Of a DNA stretch of 64,000 bases, positions 26,340 through 33,937 are shown in pieces. The notes beneath the pieces were generated by a model that was not told the origin of the DNA, did not search any database, and saw nothing but the letters and a program-made list of their open reading frames with translations. Within the stretch, counting starts at the first letter, position 1. The number at the start of each line of letters is the position of its first letter. The translations under genes were made by a program, and so were the position numbers. The DNA is from Butyrivibrio sp. (GTDB lineage: Bacteria; Bacillota; Clostridia; Lachnospirales; Lachnospiraceae), in NCBI RefSeq assembly GCF_017940685.1, contig NZ_JAGAYD010000244.1, forward strand, positions 38,728-102,727, in the 5' to 3' direction.

Positions 26340-27495
26340 GCTTACGTACCTCTTCCTTGTAGTCCGACAGTTCAATCTCTCCGATTGTCACATAGTCTCC
26401 TGCAAGTCGCTTGACCAGCTGTGTCTGAAATGAGAAACAGTAGACAACAAATTTATCTGCGTCCTCTGTCATACGTGCCCTTTTGATGAAGGACTTTAGT
26501 CGGGAGATATCGCAGGATGTGAACATCAGAATATACTTATCATCCTCTACTGCATCACATACTACCTGAGTACCCACAGGGGGCATATTATAATCTCCAA
26601 GTAATATGTGTCTCATGTCCTTAAGCCAATCCTTTTTCTTCATTTCCTCAAGCATTGCTATTCCATTTTTATCTGTTGGCAGTGCGTACATGTGCTCGTA
26701 TGCAAAGTCGATATTTAAAAGGATCTTTGTGTTGTATGCCGGATGTGCTTCAAGCTCATTAAGGATGACTCTCTCGAACAGCTTATAGTCATCAGCAAAC
26801 ATGATGCAGTCAATTGGAATCTCTTCTACGATCTTCTGATTCCTCTCACCTATCGTTCTCTTAACAAGCTCTTTCATTCTCACTTCCCCAAAGCGGTTCC
26901 ACTCAATGAGTTTATTACCAAGGGAATAGGTTGCGTATATTCCGCCCTGGGATATCTCAAGGCCGGATAATCTTGATACGGATGTCTGTTTCTTTCCATC
27001 CTCTTCTTTTACATCGTCTACATAGCAGGTAGCGTCTTTTACTTCGTCTGCGTTGTAATAGAAAGCGTCAAGCCCCTTGTATGTAATGTCATTCATATCG
27101 GGTTTTTCATCGGGGTAAGCCCCTACACCGGCAAGGTGCATCATAAGGTTAAGCTCTGCTCTTCTTGAAAACCTGTTTAGTCTCGTACCGCCTTCGCTTA
27201 AACACTTATAAAGCTCTTCCTGCAACTCTTCCCTGCGAGCTATGAACGCTTCATCTTTCCAATGCTGTGTACCATCTTTCCAGCCGTTCTTTAATGTGAG
27301 TACGCTATCCCTTCCTGTTCCTACTCTGATTATTTCTCCATCATTCTCCATTTCCTTTACTTTACGCTGTGTGATTCCTGTCTCTCCGTTATAGAGCTTT
27401 AATGATTTATAAGGGAGAACTCCATTGGCATAAAGAGTCTTTAATATCTCAACCCTCTTTCCGCTCTTGATGGTTCGTGTCATCTTCTTTTCCAT
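26329..27495 (-). CDS. Winged-helix protein next to VirD4, possibly Replic_Relax-like
   Basis: The N-terminal 70 residues read as a winged helix (VEILKTLYANGVLPYKSLKL, ITQRKVKEMENDGEIIRVG). The remaining 310 residues are mixed alpha/beta without a recognised domain. Position directly upstream of VirD4 and next to a 510-bp noncoding region fits the replication-relaxation family of mobile elements, or an oriT-binding accessory factor. No canonical relaxase HUH or Tyr motif was recognised. It begins the 18.5-kb operon ending with the chemoreceptor. Confidence 0.45.
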   Translation of the reverse strand: MEKKMTRTIKSGKRVEILKTLYANGVLPYKSLKLYNGETGITQRKVKEMENDGEIIRVGTGRDSVLTLKNGWKDGTQHWKDEAFIARREELQEELYKCLSEGGTRLNRFSRRAELNLMMHLAGVGAYPDEKPDMNDITYKGLDAFYYNADEVKDATCYVDDVKEEDGKKQTSVSRLSGLEISQGGIYATYSLGNKLIEWNRFGEVRMKELVKRTIGERNQKIVEEIPIDCIMFADDYKLFERVILNELEAHPAYNTKILLNIDFAYEHMYALPTDKNGIAMLEEMKKKDWLKDMRHILLGDYNMPPVGTQVVCDAVEDDKYILMFTSCDISRLKSFIKRARMTEDADKFVVYCFSFQTQLVKRLAGDYVTIGEIELSDYKEEVRKHET

Positions 27496-28006
27496 GGTTA
27501 TGATTCCTTTTCTCTATTCACGTATGTTTATGAACTCTGTCTGAACTCTCCCTATACCCTCACTGAACACTTTTGTGTTTCGTAGTATTTTTTTGTACTG
27601 CGTACCCAAAACCGTAAACCTGTATTCCCAATCCCACGATCTTCTTTTCTCGATTCCTCTCCGTTCTCTTCTCTCCTATCTGCTCCCTTCCTCTCATTGT
27701 CTCTTTTTATCTCTCATTATTTCTGTCTGGCTGTCGTGGCTGTATGCGAGCAGATGCCTGTCCGAGGTATCGCTGCTCTTTGGGTTGCGGCGGCGCAGGA
27801 ACGGGCTGGCTTAGTCGGGGGTGTTTGTTCCCTAGCACTCCCCAAGGCGGGAGGATTTTTCGGGGCGAATCGTAGATAAAATCTATGGGTTTGGCGCTTC
27901 TTAGTGGTGTTTTTCTTAATAGTTAATACTATTTGTTATTACGCCACTAACTATTGCTTATTACACGTTTAACTATTGCTTGTATTACACCTTTTATATA
28001 CGGTTT
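27496..28006. other. 510-bp noncoding region: long leader or candidate oriT
   Basis: No gene is supported here. From the left it has a minus-strand purine-rich tract (about 27640-27720), a GC-rich block (27780-27870) with an imperfect GGGGGTG/CACTCCCC inverted repeat, a small TAGAT/ATCTA hairpin (about 27872-27886), and three direct repeats (27928-27991). It separates the type IV secretion genes from the VirD4/Tad-like operon. The mix of direct and inverted repeats beside the coupling-protein gene fits an origin of transfer, but no nic site was recognised; it could instead be a long 5' leader. Confidence 0.4.
27928..27991. repeat. Three direct repeats (iteron-like)
   Basis: ACTATTTGTTATTACGCC (27928-27945), AACTATTGCTTATTACACG (27949-27967) and AACTATTGCTTGTATTACACC (27971-27991) share ACTATT and TATTAC about 21-22 bp apart. 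The third copy overlaps a promoter-like TATATAAAAGGTGTAATAC on the minus strand. They could bind a transfer or operon regulator. Confidence 0.6.
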
Positions 28007-28573
28007 TTAGTCCTCGAAAATGTCATATTCTATGTTGACCTGACCGTTATTATCTCTGGAAATGAAAGCTCCCAGGAACGGTGCCTTGATATTGGTATTG
28101 AGGACTATCTCTCTTGCGGCCTCTGACGTGGTGACAAATATGAATTCGCTGTTATCATCGGTCTGTACATTGTGGCTAAAATACTGCTCATTCATTGCCT
28201 TGATGATCGGCGCTCCATTCTCATCGATATAGACTACCGTATAAACCTTGCCGTTTGACATGAAGTAAATCTGTGCCGGATGGGCTGCCCTGAAGTATTC
28301 CTTTGTATCGGGGTTCATATCTACATCGTTCTTAAGGAGTACCCAACCTGCCATCTCGTTTTTCTTAAGGAATGGGGTGTTGTCTGATACGGAAACATAT
28401 ACGCCGCTCCCTCTTGAGGTCTCCTTGATATATGTTCCCTTAAGGGCGTTAAGGTAATACTCCTTTGCTCTTGTATCAGCCTTAGGTAAAAGGGCGTTAA
28501 TCTGCTCTGTTGTAATTCCTCCTACCTCTTTGATGAACTGTAGTATCATTTTTGACTCGTTACAAAGTATCAT
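28007..28573 (-). CDS. DUF5697-like protein with N-terminal winged helix
   Basis: The start at 28573 has AAAGGAG 9 bp upstream; the longer frame from 28660 only translates the TGTC-N3-GACA repeats. The 188-residue chain begins MILCNESKMILQFIKEVGGI followed by TTEQINALLP, a winged-helix pattern, and then a mixed domain. Related proteins are common in Firmicutes conjugative elements beside VirB4 and VirD4, where their job is unknown. A DNA-binding role at the repeat array immediately upstream is an attractive inference. Confidence 0.5.
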   Translation of the reverse strand: MILCNESKMILQFIKEVGGITTEQINALLPKADTRAKEYYLNALKGTYIKETSRGSGVYVSVSDNTPFLKKNEMAGWVLLKNDVDMNPDTKEYFRAAHPAQIYFMSNGKVYTVVYIDENGAPIIKAMNEQYFSHNVQTDDNSEFIFVTTSEAAREIVLNTNIKAPFLGAFISRDNNGQVNIEYDIFED

Positions 28574-28606
28574 GTTAAATCTCCTTTCAGCGTACTTTTG
28601 ATATTT

Positions 28607-28765
28607 TGTCCTATCCAAATTTGCGTTTGTCCCGTCCATTTTAGCGTTTGTCCGTGACATTTATATATTTGTCCCCGACACATATAAAAACGTCTAAAAT
28701 CGGCTTTAAATTTGTCCTAGACACTATTTATTTTGTCTTGGACATTTATGTATTTGTCCGTGACA
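28607..28765. repeat. Array of TGTC-N3-GACA sites
   Basis: Five perfect sites (28649-28659, 28670-28680, 28713-28723, 28734-28744, 28755-28765) and two with a degenerate right half (28607-28617, 28628-28638) occur in 160 bp, most preceded by TTT or ATT. Spacing from site to site is about 21 bp except for one 43-bp gap, so most sites lie on one DNA face every two turns. The array covers the last codons of VirB4 and the gap before the 188-residue gene. Similar sites lie at 40967-41020 between the two partition operons. Confidence 0.75.
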
Positions 28766-31700
28766 TTTTCATTCGTCTCTCAAGCTCTTTTGCCTTGAGT
28801 TTTTCGTTTATGGTTCTCTTTACATTTAAGTCTGTGGTATAAAGTGCTTCCTCTTCGACAGATGTATCAAGTTGGAACATTATCTTTGAACCGTTGCTTA
28901 TAAAGAGACCACATCCTCTTGTCTTGGCAAATGTCTCTGTAAGGATAAGCTTATCTCTCTCTGTAAGCTCAAGTACCTCAGAGACTACTCTAAACTGGTT
29001 AGGTTTCAGAGAAAGAACTATTACAGATTCTGAACATGCTATGATTGCTTCACCGGCAGGGTTCTTAAATTCCTGTATATTCTGAGTGGCAAAGCAGCAC
29101 GCCCCACCATAACCTCTTATAAGCCTTGCCTCTTTCTGCATCTGCTGTGCTGCTGAAGGACTCTGCATGAGTCTCCATGCCTCATCTGTAACGCTGACTC
29201 CGAAGGTGTTCATGTCAGCTCTTATGACTTCATTTACAAAGCCTTGGCACAGGAACATGACGGATGGTAAAAGGTCTTCTCCTATGTCCTCAGCCTCAAC
29301 GTCAAAAGCAATAACTTTCTTTGCAGTATCTATATCTGTCTGACCATTGAAGTTTGAGAAAGTTCCTGTGACGAATGGATCAAGTAGCTCTGAATATTGT
29401 GCGAGCCTTGGGTCTGCATGTATTCTCTTTTGCCAATCATCAAACTGTGGTGAGCGTCTTTTTCTTCCGGTTGCTTTATCTCTCCAGATAGAATCATCAT
29501 CTTCTGTGATATTGAAATCAGCGTAAAGCTCCTTTAGAAGTGAATTCATTCTGTTGAGGTCAGCGGATGAAAGAATAAGGTTTGAGTTGCCTTCTGTCTC
29601 AGCAAGGAGTTTAAAAAATGAACAGAGATATGTGATCTTCTTTACAAGAAGTGGTGTTTTATTATCATTCTCACGTTCTTCCTCGTTATCCTTTGTGACT
29701 TCAAGAACCGCACTTTTCTGAGGGTATATCTCCATAGGATTAAAAGTAAACTTTGCTCCCGGGGCAACTTTTAAATACGTGCCACCCCATGCCTCTACTG
29801 CGTTCTTATACTCATATCCCTTGGTCGGCAATATGAAATATACTTTAACTCCGTTTACGAGCCATCTTGCTGCAAGCGCAAGCGTGAGGTATGTCTTACC
29901 TGAACCAGGTGGTCCAATGATGAGCATATTGCCATTCTTAAACAGCCCGGTATTGAAGTTGTTGAAGGCAAATATCGTATTGTTTTCAAGGTTCGGACCT
30001 ATGATAAGGCCTTTAGGATCTGATAATGTATATGTGGTAAAGCAGTACAAATCCCTTAATGTTGACGTGAGCATATTTCTTGCATTTCTTTGGAATATCT
30101 TGTTTTGGAATTGGCAAAGAGGCCTTGTCATATCATAGAAGTCCTCTGTGTCGTAGAAGCTCTCTTCGCACTTAATACCATTACCTGACAGATGTTTTAT
30201 GAACAACCCCTTTCCTGCCAAAAGCTTTTTAAGGTCTTTTCCATAGAGTGTGAACACTGTCACACAGTCAAAAAGATCCTCTTTTCTCTTCCGCATACTC
30301 TCGATGATGTAATTGGAATTTGACAGCTTATCTGCAAGGGCGTTCTTTTGTCCTTCACGGTTAGTCTGTTTATATGATACCGACTGCCAGGTTTTCTTTC
30401 TCTCAATAGTGTTAAGAGTGATGTCGTGATCAAGTTTGTGGTAGAAAAAGTCTATATCCACATTGAAGCCTACCATGACCTTCCTTGCCCTTATCATGTT
30501 GAGCCAGTCGGGAACTACGGCCCCGGGATATCCATTATCCTTGATTACAAGGTATGTTGTATAAAGGCCGTCAATAAGTGCTGTCTCAGAGTGATAATTA
30601 AACGCCATCCCTTTAGGAGCAAAGTAGTCTGCCTTGTCTATTAACTGCTCAGAATATTCTATGCCACGGGATGCGCAAAACTTTCTGTAATCACTCTGTA
30701 TTCTGATGATTCTATTTACTATAGATTCTGTTTCGCTTGAATTTTTGCAGAACAGTTTATACAAGGTTTCTATAGTATGCAGTGTTGGATTTTCTGACTC
30801 CGCAACAAGGTTTCCATAAGTTTCAAGAATACTCTTTATGGAGTATCTTTGAACCATCATAGCTTGATATATTTCATTGATATCCGTGGAGAACTGACCC
30901 TTAGTATCACCTTCATATCTGAAAATGAAATAATATCTGTAGTTTATGGTGTCAGTTGTTCCAAGCTCCTGTACTTTTTCAATGAGCTGATTCCTGATGC
31001 TTAGTCTCGGCTCATCCATACAATCATCAGGACACACTTCTCTAAGATGGTTTATAAAGGACGTTACGTTAGTCTTCTCCATTGTCATCTTAAAGTGTCC
31101 GTCAACAGGACATTCGATAAACATGGACTTAAAGTTTTCAATGATAGCAAGTTTATCGTTTTCACTTCGCTGGTAATAATTGATAGGGAATATCTCCATT
31201 ATCATGTGATACTTATTATCATTCGTGACTATCATATTCCCTATAACATCTTTGATTCCGGTTTTGGTCTGTGTGAAGCCGCTTGGGTCAATCTGTGAAA
31301 AGAACTTAACCCTACCCTTCTTTTTAGGTTTATCCTCTTTTTTTGATTTCTTTTCAGATTTAGGATTTTCCTTAACTGCCTTATCTGTGGATTTGTGCGT
31401 GGCTTCACTTTTTACAACAGAAGAAGCCCCATTATTACTTGATTTAGGGCTACTTTTTACCGGTTCTGCTGTTTTAGGTCTATCGGAAACATCCTGCTTT
31501 GCTTTGACAGGCTCAGACTTTGGGATAGATTTTACTTCCGCCTTAGGCTTTTCCTGAATGGACTGTTGTGGCTTTTCTTTGGGCTGTGCCTGTTGGGCGG
31601 TATTCTTATGTGAGATTGTCTGTGATGTTCCTGATGAACTGTTTTGCGAACCTTGCGAGCTGTTTTGTGATAGTGTCTTCAGTTTCATCGGCTGCTGCGA

Positions 31701-31778
31701 GGTTCTTGTCGTCCCAGAAGTCTCTGATCTTTCCGTAGACTGCGTTTGTTTGCTTAAATTTACTGTTTTTAATTTCAT
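28746..31778 (-). CDS. VirB4/TraC-type conjugation ATPase with long low-complexity N-terminus
   Basis: The 1010-residue ATPase has Walker A GPPGSGKT (near 620), a Walker B strand KKVIAFDVEAED (near 826) and the late motif TDEAWRLMQSP typical of VirB4. Residues 1-175 are Ser/Gln/Lys/Pro-rich and lack homology; the opening MKLKT recurs at residue 31. VirB4 powers the channel and moves the pilus subunit. AGGGAG lies 8 bp before the start at 31778, so the gene truly begins inside the previous gene and overlaps it by 173 bp. The last codons run into the TGTC-N3-GACA array. Confidence 0.93.
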   Translation of the reverse strand: MKLKTVNLSKQTQSTERSETSGTTRTSQQPMKLKTLSQNSSQGSQNSSSGTSQTISHKNTAQQAQPKEKPQQSIQEKPKAEVKSIPKSEPVKAKQDVSDRPKTAEPVKSSPKSSNNGASSVVKSEATHKSTDKAVKENPKSEKKSKKEDKPKKKGRVKFFSQIDPSGFTQTKTGIKDVIGNMIVTNDNKYHMIMEIFPINYYQRSENDKLAIIENFKSMFIECPVDGHFKMTMEKTNVTSFINHLREVCPDDCMDEPRLSIRNQLIEKVQELGTTDTINYRYYFIFRYEGDTKGQFSTDINEIYQAMMVQRYSIKSILETYGNLVAESENPTLHTIETLYKLFCKNSSETESIVNRIIRIQSDYRKFCASRGIEYSEQLIDKADYFAPKGMAFNYHSETALIDGLYTTYLVIKDNGYPGAVVPDWLNMIRARKVMVGFNVDIDFFYHKLDHDITLNTIERKKTWQSVSYKQTNREGQKNALADKLSNSNYIIESMRKRKEDLFDCVTVFTLYGKDLKKLLAGKGLFIKHLSGNGIKCEESFYDTEDFYDMTRPLCQFQNKIFQRNARNMLTSTLRDLYCFTTYTLSDPKGLIIGPNLENNTIFAFNNFNTGLFKNGNMLIIGPPGSGKTYLTLALAARWLVNGVKVYFILPTKGYEYKNAVEAWGGTYLKVAPGAKFTFNPMEIYPQKSAVLEVTKDNEEERENDNKTPLLVKKITYLCSFFKLLAETEGNSNLILSSADLNRMNSLLKELYADFNITEDDDSIWRDKATGRKRRSPQFDDWQKRIHADPRLAQYSELLDPFVTGTFSNFNGQTDIDTAKKVIAFDVEAEDIGEDLLPSVMFLCQGFVNEVIRADMNTFGVSVTDEAWRLMQSPSAAQQMQKEARLIRGYGGACCFATQNIQEFKNPAGEAIIACSESVIVLSLKPNQFRVVSEVLELTERDKLILTETFAKTRGCGLFISNGSKIMFQLDTSVEEEALYTTDLNVKRTINEKLKAKELERRMKMSRTNT

Positions 31779-32073
31779 CGTTTACGCTCCCTAATCGTAA
31801 TCCTCTTCGTGCTACGAGATGTCTAAGCCATAACATGATAGCCTGACAGATGGATTTGTTTCTGATTCCCATAAGATTGAATACGACAGCTATTCCGCAG
31901 AATACTAATGTGAAGATGATCTTTGCTTTTACAATAAAAGGAAGTACCCATATGACAGCTCCGATTATTCCTGCTGTAACTGCCGCTTCAATGATATTCC
32001 TTATGAAAAATGGTCCGAGCTTCTTTTGCATCGACCTGTTGTTAGGAACTAAGTCCTGCATCTGATTAGCCAT
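31606..32073 (-). CDS. PrgI/VirB3-like membrane protein
   Basis: This 155-residue protein has two hydrophobic segments (about 25-46 and 50-68) followed by an RR-containing turn LRHLVARRGLRLGS, the layout of PrgI/TcpE proteins that precede VirB4 in Gram-positive conjugation systems. The C-terminal 58 codons overlap the VirB4 frame. It should bind VirB4 at the membrane. Confidence 0.7.
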   Translation of the reverse strand: MANQMQDLVPNNRSMQKKLGPFFIRNIIEAAVTAGIIGAVIWVLPFIVKAKIIFTLVFCGIAVVFNLMGIRNKSICQAIMLWLRHLVARRGLRLGSVNDEIKNSKFKQTNAVYGKIRDFWDDKNLAAADETEDTITKQLARFAKQFIRNITDNLT

Positions 32074-32085
32074 GATGTACTCCTT

Positions 32086-32874
32086 TTACAAAATATCCAG
32101 GAATTTGCAGTCGTAATAATCAAATATCTGCATCTTCTCAGCCTTGTGTGAATCCATAGAATTAAGTATCTCTATCTCGTAGACAAAAGTATTGTCCTCT
32201 CCGATTTTGAGTGTTGTAGGAAAATACTTGCTGACTTTCTCGATATCCTTGCATGACCATACATAGACGGTAAGTATGCCTCTTACATACATTGGCATTC
32301 CATTCTGATAGATCATAAATTTGCTTGTCTTATAATCGGCTGTCATCTGAAGCTCTGCATCTGAAAAATCAGCAATCATTTCTGATAAAACTACGTTCTG
32401 ATCTGCGTCATCATCATAAAGAACGTCTCTGAACATGGAAGATAGCTTATCGAAATAATTATCATAATCTGTTCTGACAGCCCTGTAATCAAAAGAAAAC
32501 AGCTCAGTTCCGATTACGTCTGCTCTATCGCTGATAAGGCCCATTTTGTAATCTCCAAGTTCTTCGTAGAGCTTTTTGTTGTTAACATATCCGTCTGATT
32601 CGGATGGGTATGCATATTCAAAAAGCCTCTCATCTACTTCCTCAGAGCCATCAAAGGCTGTCTCTCCGATATAGTTTGGTTTGTTTGTCTCAGATTCCGG
32701 TTCGGTTCTATCCTGTGTCTGGATAGTAGTATCTGGTACCGGCCTGTGAGTATAAAAGTAATATCCGGCAGAGCCGCCTGCTGCTATAATAGCTGCGGCC
32801 ACTACTGCTACTACTGCTTTATTTACTGTCTTCTTTTTCTTCTTTGTATTGTTAGGTGTATGTACTCTTGGCAT
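32086..32874 (-). CDS. Single-span extracytoplasmic transfer-region protein, 262 residues
   Basis: ATG 32874 is fixed by GGAGG 6 bp before it, and because the longer frame would run through the promoter at 32900-32928. A Lys-rich N-terminus and a hydrophobic helix (KAVVAVVAAAIIAAGGSAGY) anchor it; the rest is an acidic extracellular domain. Its place before PrgI and VirB4 suggests a VirB8-like assembly factor, but no fold could be confirmed. Confidence 0.6.
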   Translation of the reverse strand: MPRVHTPNNTKKKKKTVNKAVVAVVAAAIIAAGGSAGYYFYTHRPVPDTTIQTQDRTEPESETNKPNYIGETAFDGSEEVDERLFEYAYPSESDGYVNNKKLYEELGDYKMGLISDRADVIGTELFSFDYRAVRTDYDNYFDKLSSMFRDVLYDDDADQNVVLSEMIADFSDAELQMTADYKTSKFMIYQNGMPMYVRGILTVYVWSCKDIEKVSKYFPTTLKIGEDNTFVYEIEILNSMDSHKAEKMQIFDYYDCKFLDIL

Positions 32875-32899
32875 AAAAATCCTCCTATTCATATCTCTA

Positions 32900-32928
32900 A
32901 TATTACACCTTTTGTGTATTTTGCGCAA
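32900..32928 (-). promoter_or_regulatory. Promoter of the 32874-28007 transfer operon
   Basis: Minus strand: -35 TTGCGC (32923-32928), 17-bp spacer AAAATACACAAAAGGTG, -10 TAATAT (32900-32905). The spacer and -10 together form the inverted repeat TACAC-N5-GTGTA. Confidence 0.8.
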
Positions 32929-32933
32929 TATAA

Positions 32934-32960
32934 AAGACCCATAAATATACTATGGGTCTT
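32934..32960 (-). terminator. Terminator of the 39265-32971 operon
   Basis: A perfect 10-bp stem AAGACCCATA / TATGGGTCTT (32934-32943, 32951-32960) is followed on the minus strand by TTTATATTG. It lies just before the next promoter, so the two transfer operons are separate units. Confidence 0.8.
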
Positions 32961-32970
32961 GGTGGATACT

Positions 32971-33312
32971 TTATGCTTTTAATGTCCGTTCTATCCGTCT
33001 CTTTGAGTCTGTGAGGAGGATCTTCTCTATTGCCGCTTTCTGTTCTTCATTGTTAGCATCTTCTATATGAGCCTCAAGGAAAAGCCTCTGTTCATCCGTT
33101 AAGATATTTCCAAGGAAATTGCACCCCTTAAGCGGAAACGACACATATTTTTTATCTTCCAAAAGATATTTTTCATCTAAAAAAGCGTGAGCTCTTGTCT
33201 TTTGATGATATTTTCGTTGTACTATCTGAGATGCAATATACATATGATCGGATGCTCTGCATGGAGTAAATTCGCCTTCAGGCGATAGAAAACCTATAAG
33301 CAATGTGTTCAT
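32971..33312 (-). CDS. Hypothetical protein of the transfer operon, 113 residues
   Basis: A soluble protein with two cysteines and a helical, charged C-terminal half (AHIEDANNEEQKAAIEKILL). Its start codon shares one base with the stop of the upstream gene, which points to coupled translation. It is the last gene of its operon. No family recognised. Confidence 0.6.
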   Translation of the reverse strand: MNTLLIGFLSPEGEFTPCRASDHMYIASQIVQRKYHQKTRAHAFLDEKYLLEDKKYVSFPLKGCNFLGNILTDEQRLFLEAHIEDANNEEQKAAIEKILLTDSKRRIERTLKA

Positions 33313-33926
33313 TAATCATCATCCTCTTCCAATATGATTTCTGTGCCAAGTGTTGAAGCTGCTTCTCTGTAATTATCTTCCAGTTCCTTATCGTAAGCTT
33401 CAGTCTCTTCTTTGTACTGTTCTCTACTACTTGCTATCACGCTGTCGCCTTTTAAAAGTGCGAATGAGAAAGCATCGATTGTATTATATGACTCTACATA
33501 TAAAGTCAGGTTGTCATATCCACTTACGCTTGCTGTAAAATATGAGACACTACCTTCATATCCTGCGTTCTCGGGATTTATTGTTACAAATTCTGACGGA
33601 TAACCTGAATTATTGAGGAAGTTTGTAAGTGCCTCTGTAAAGAGGATGTGATTTCTTGTGCTCATCATATCTTTTGACATGAGAACGTCTTGCTCGTCGA
33701 TATATCCGGTTATCTGCCCTCTTTCTTCTTCGAGTTTCTTATCTCCCTCAAAGTATTCCTCAGAAACAGATATTGCAATAGTACTCTCATCAGAGATAAT
33801 AATGTCTGATTCTTCGCCTGCAACCTCAGAGTCTTTATTGGAAAACATTATGTAAATAGAAAAACCGATCACTATTGCTACTCCTATAATGGTTGCTGCT
33901 ATTGCCATTTTTGTTTCTTTCTTCAT
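33312..33926 (-). CDS. Single-span extracytoplasmic protein of the transfer operon, 204 residues
   Basis: One membrane segment (AIAATIIGVAIVIGFSIYIMF, about residues 8-28) is followed by an acidic extracellular domain with an EEDDD end. It resembles in layout the 262-residue protein downstream. It probably belongs to the transfer channel; no family recognised. Confidence 0.6.
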   Translation of the reverse strand: MKKETKMAIAATIIGVAIVIGFSIYIMFSNKDSEVAGEESDIIISDESTIAISVSEEYFEGDKKLEEERGQITGYIDEQDVLMSKDMMSTRNHILFTEALTNFLNNSGYPSEFVTINPENAGYEGSVSYFTASVSGYDNLTLYVESYNTIDAFSFALLKGDSVIASSREQYKEETEAYDKELEDNYREAASTLGTEIILEEDDD

Positions 33927-33937
33927 GTGAATGCCTC

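Noticed and set aside
28007-28765. CRISPR array made of the TTTGTCC repeats.
   Set aside because: Repeat units are 11 bp palindromes about 21 bp apart with no spacers of uniform length and no cas genes; operator or centromere array fits better.
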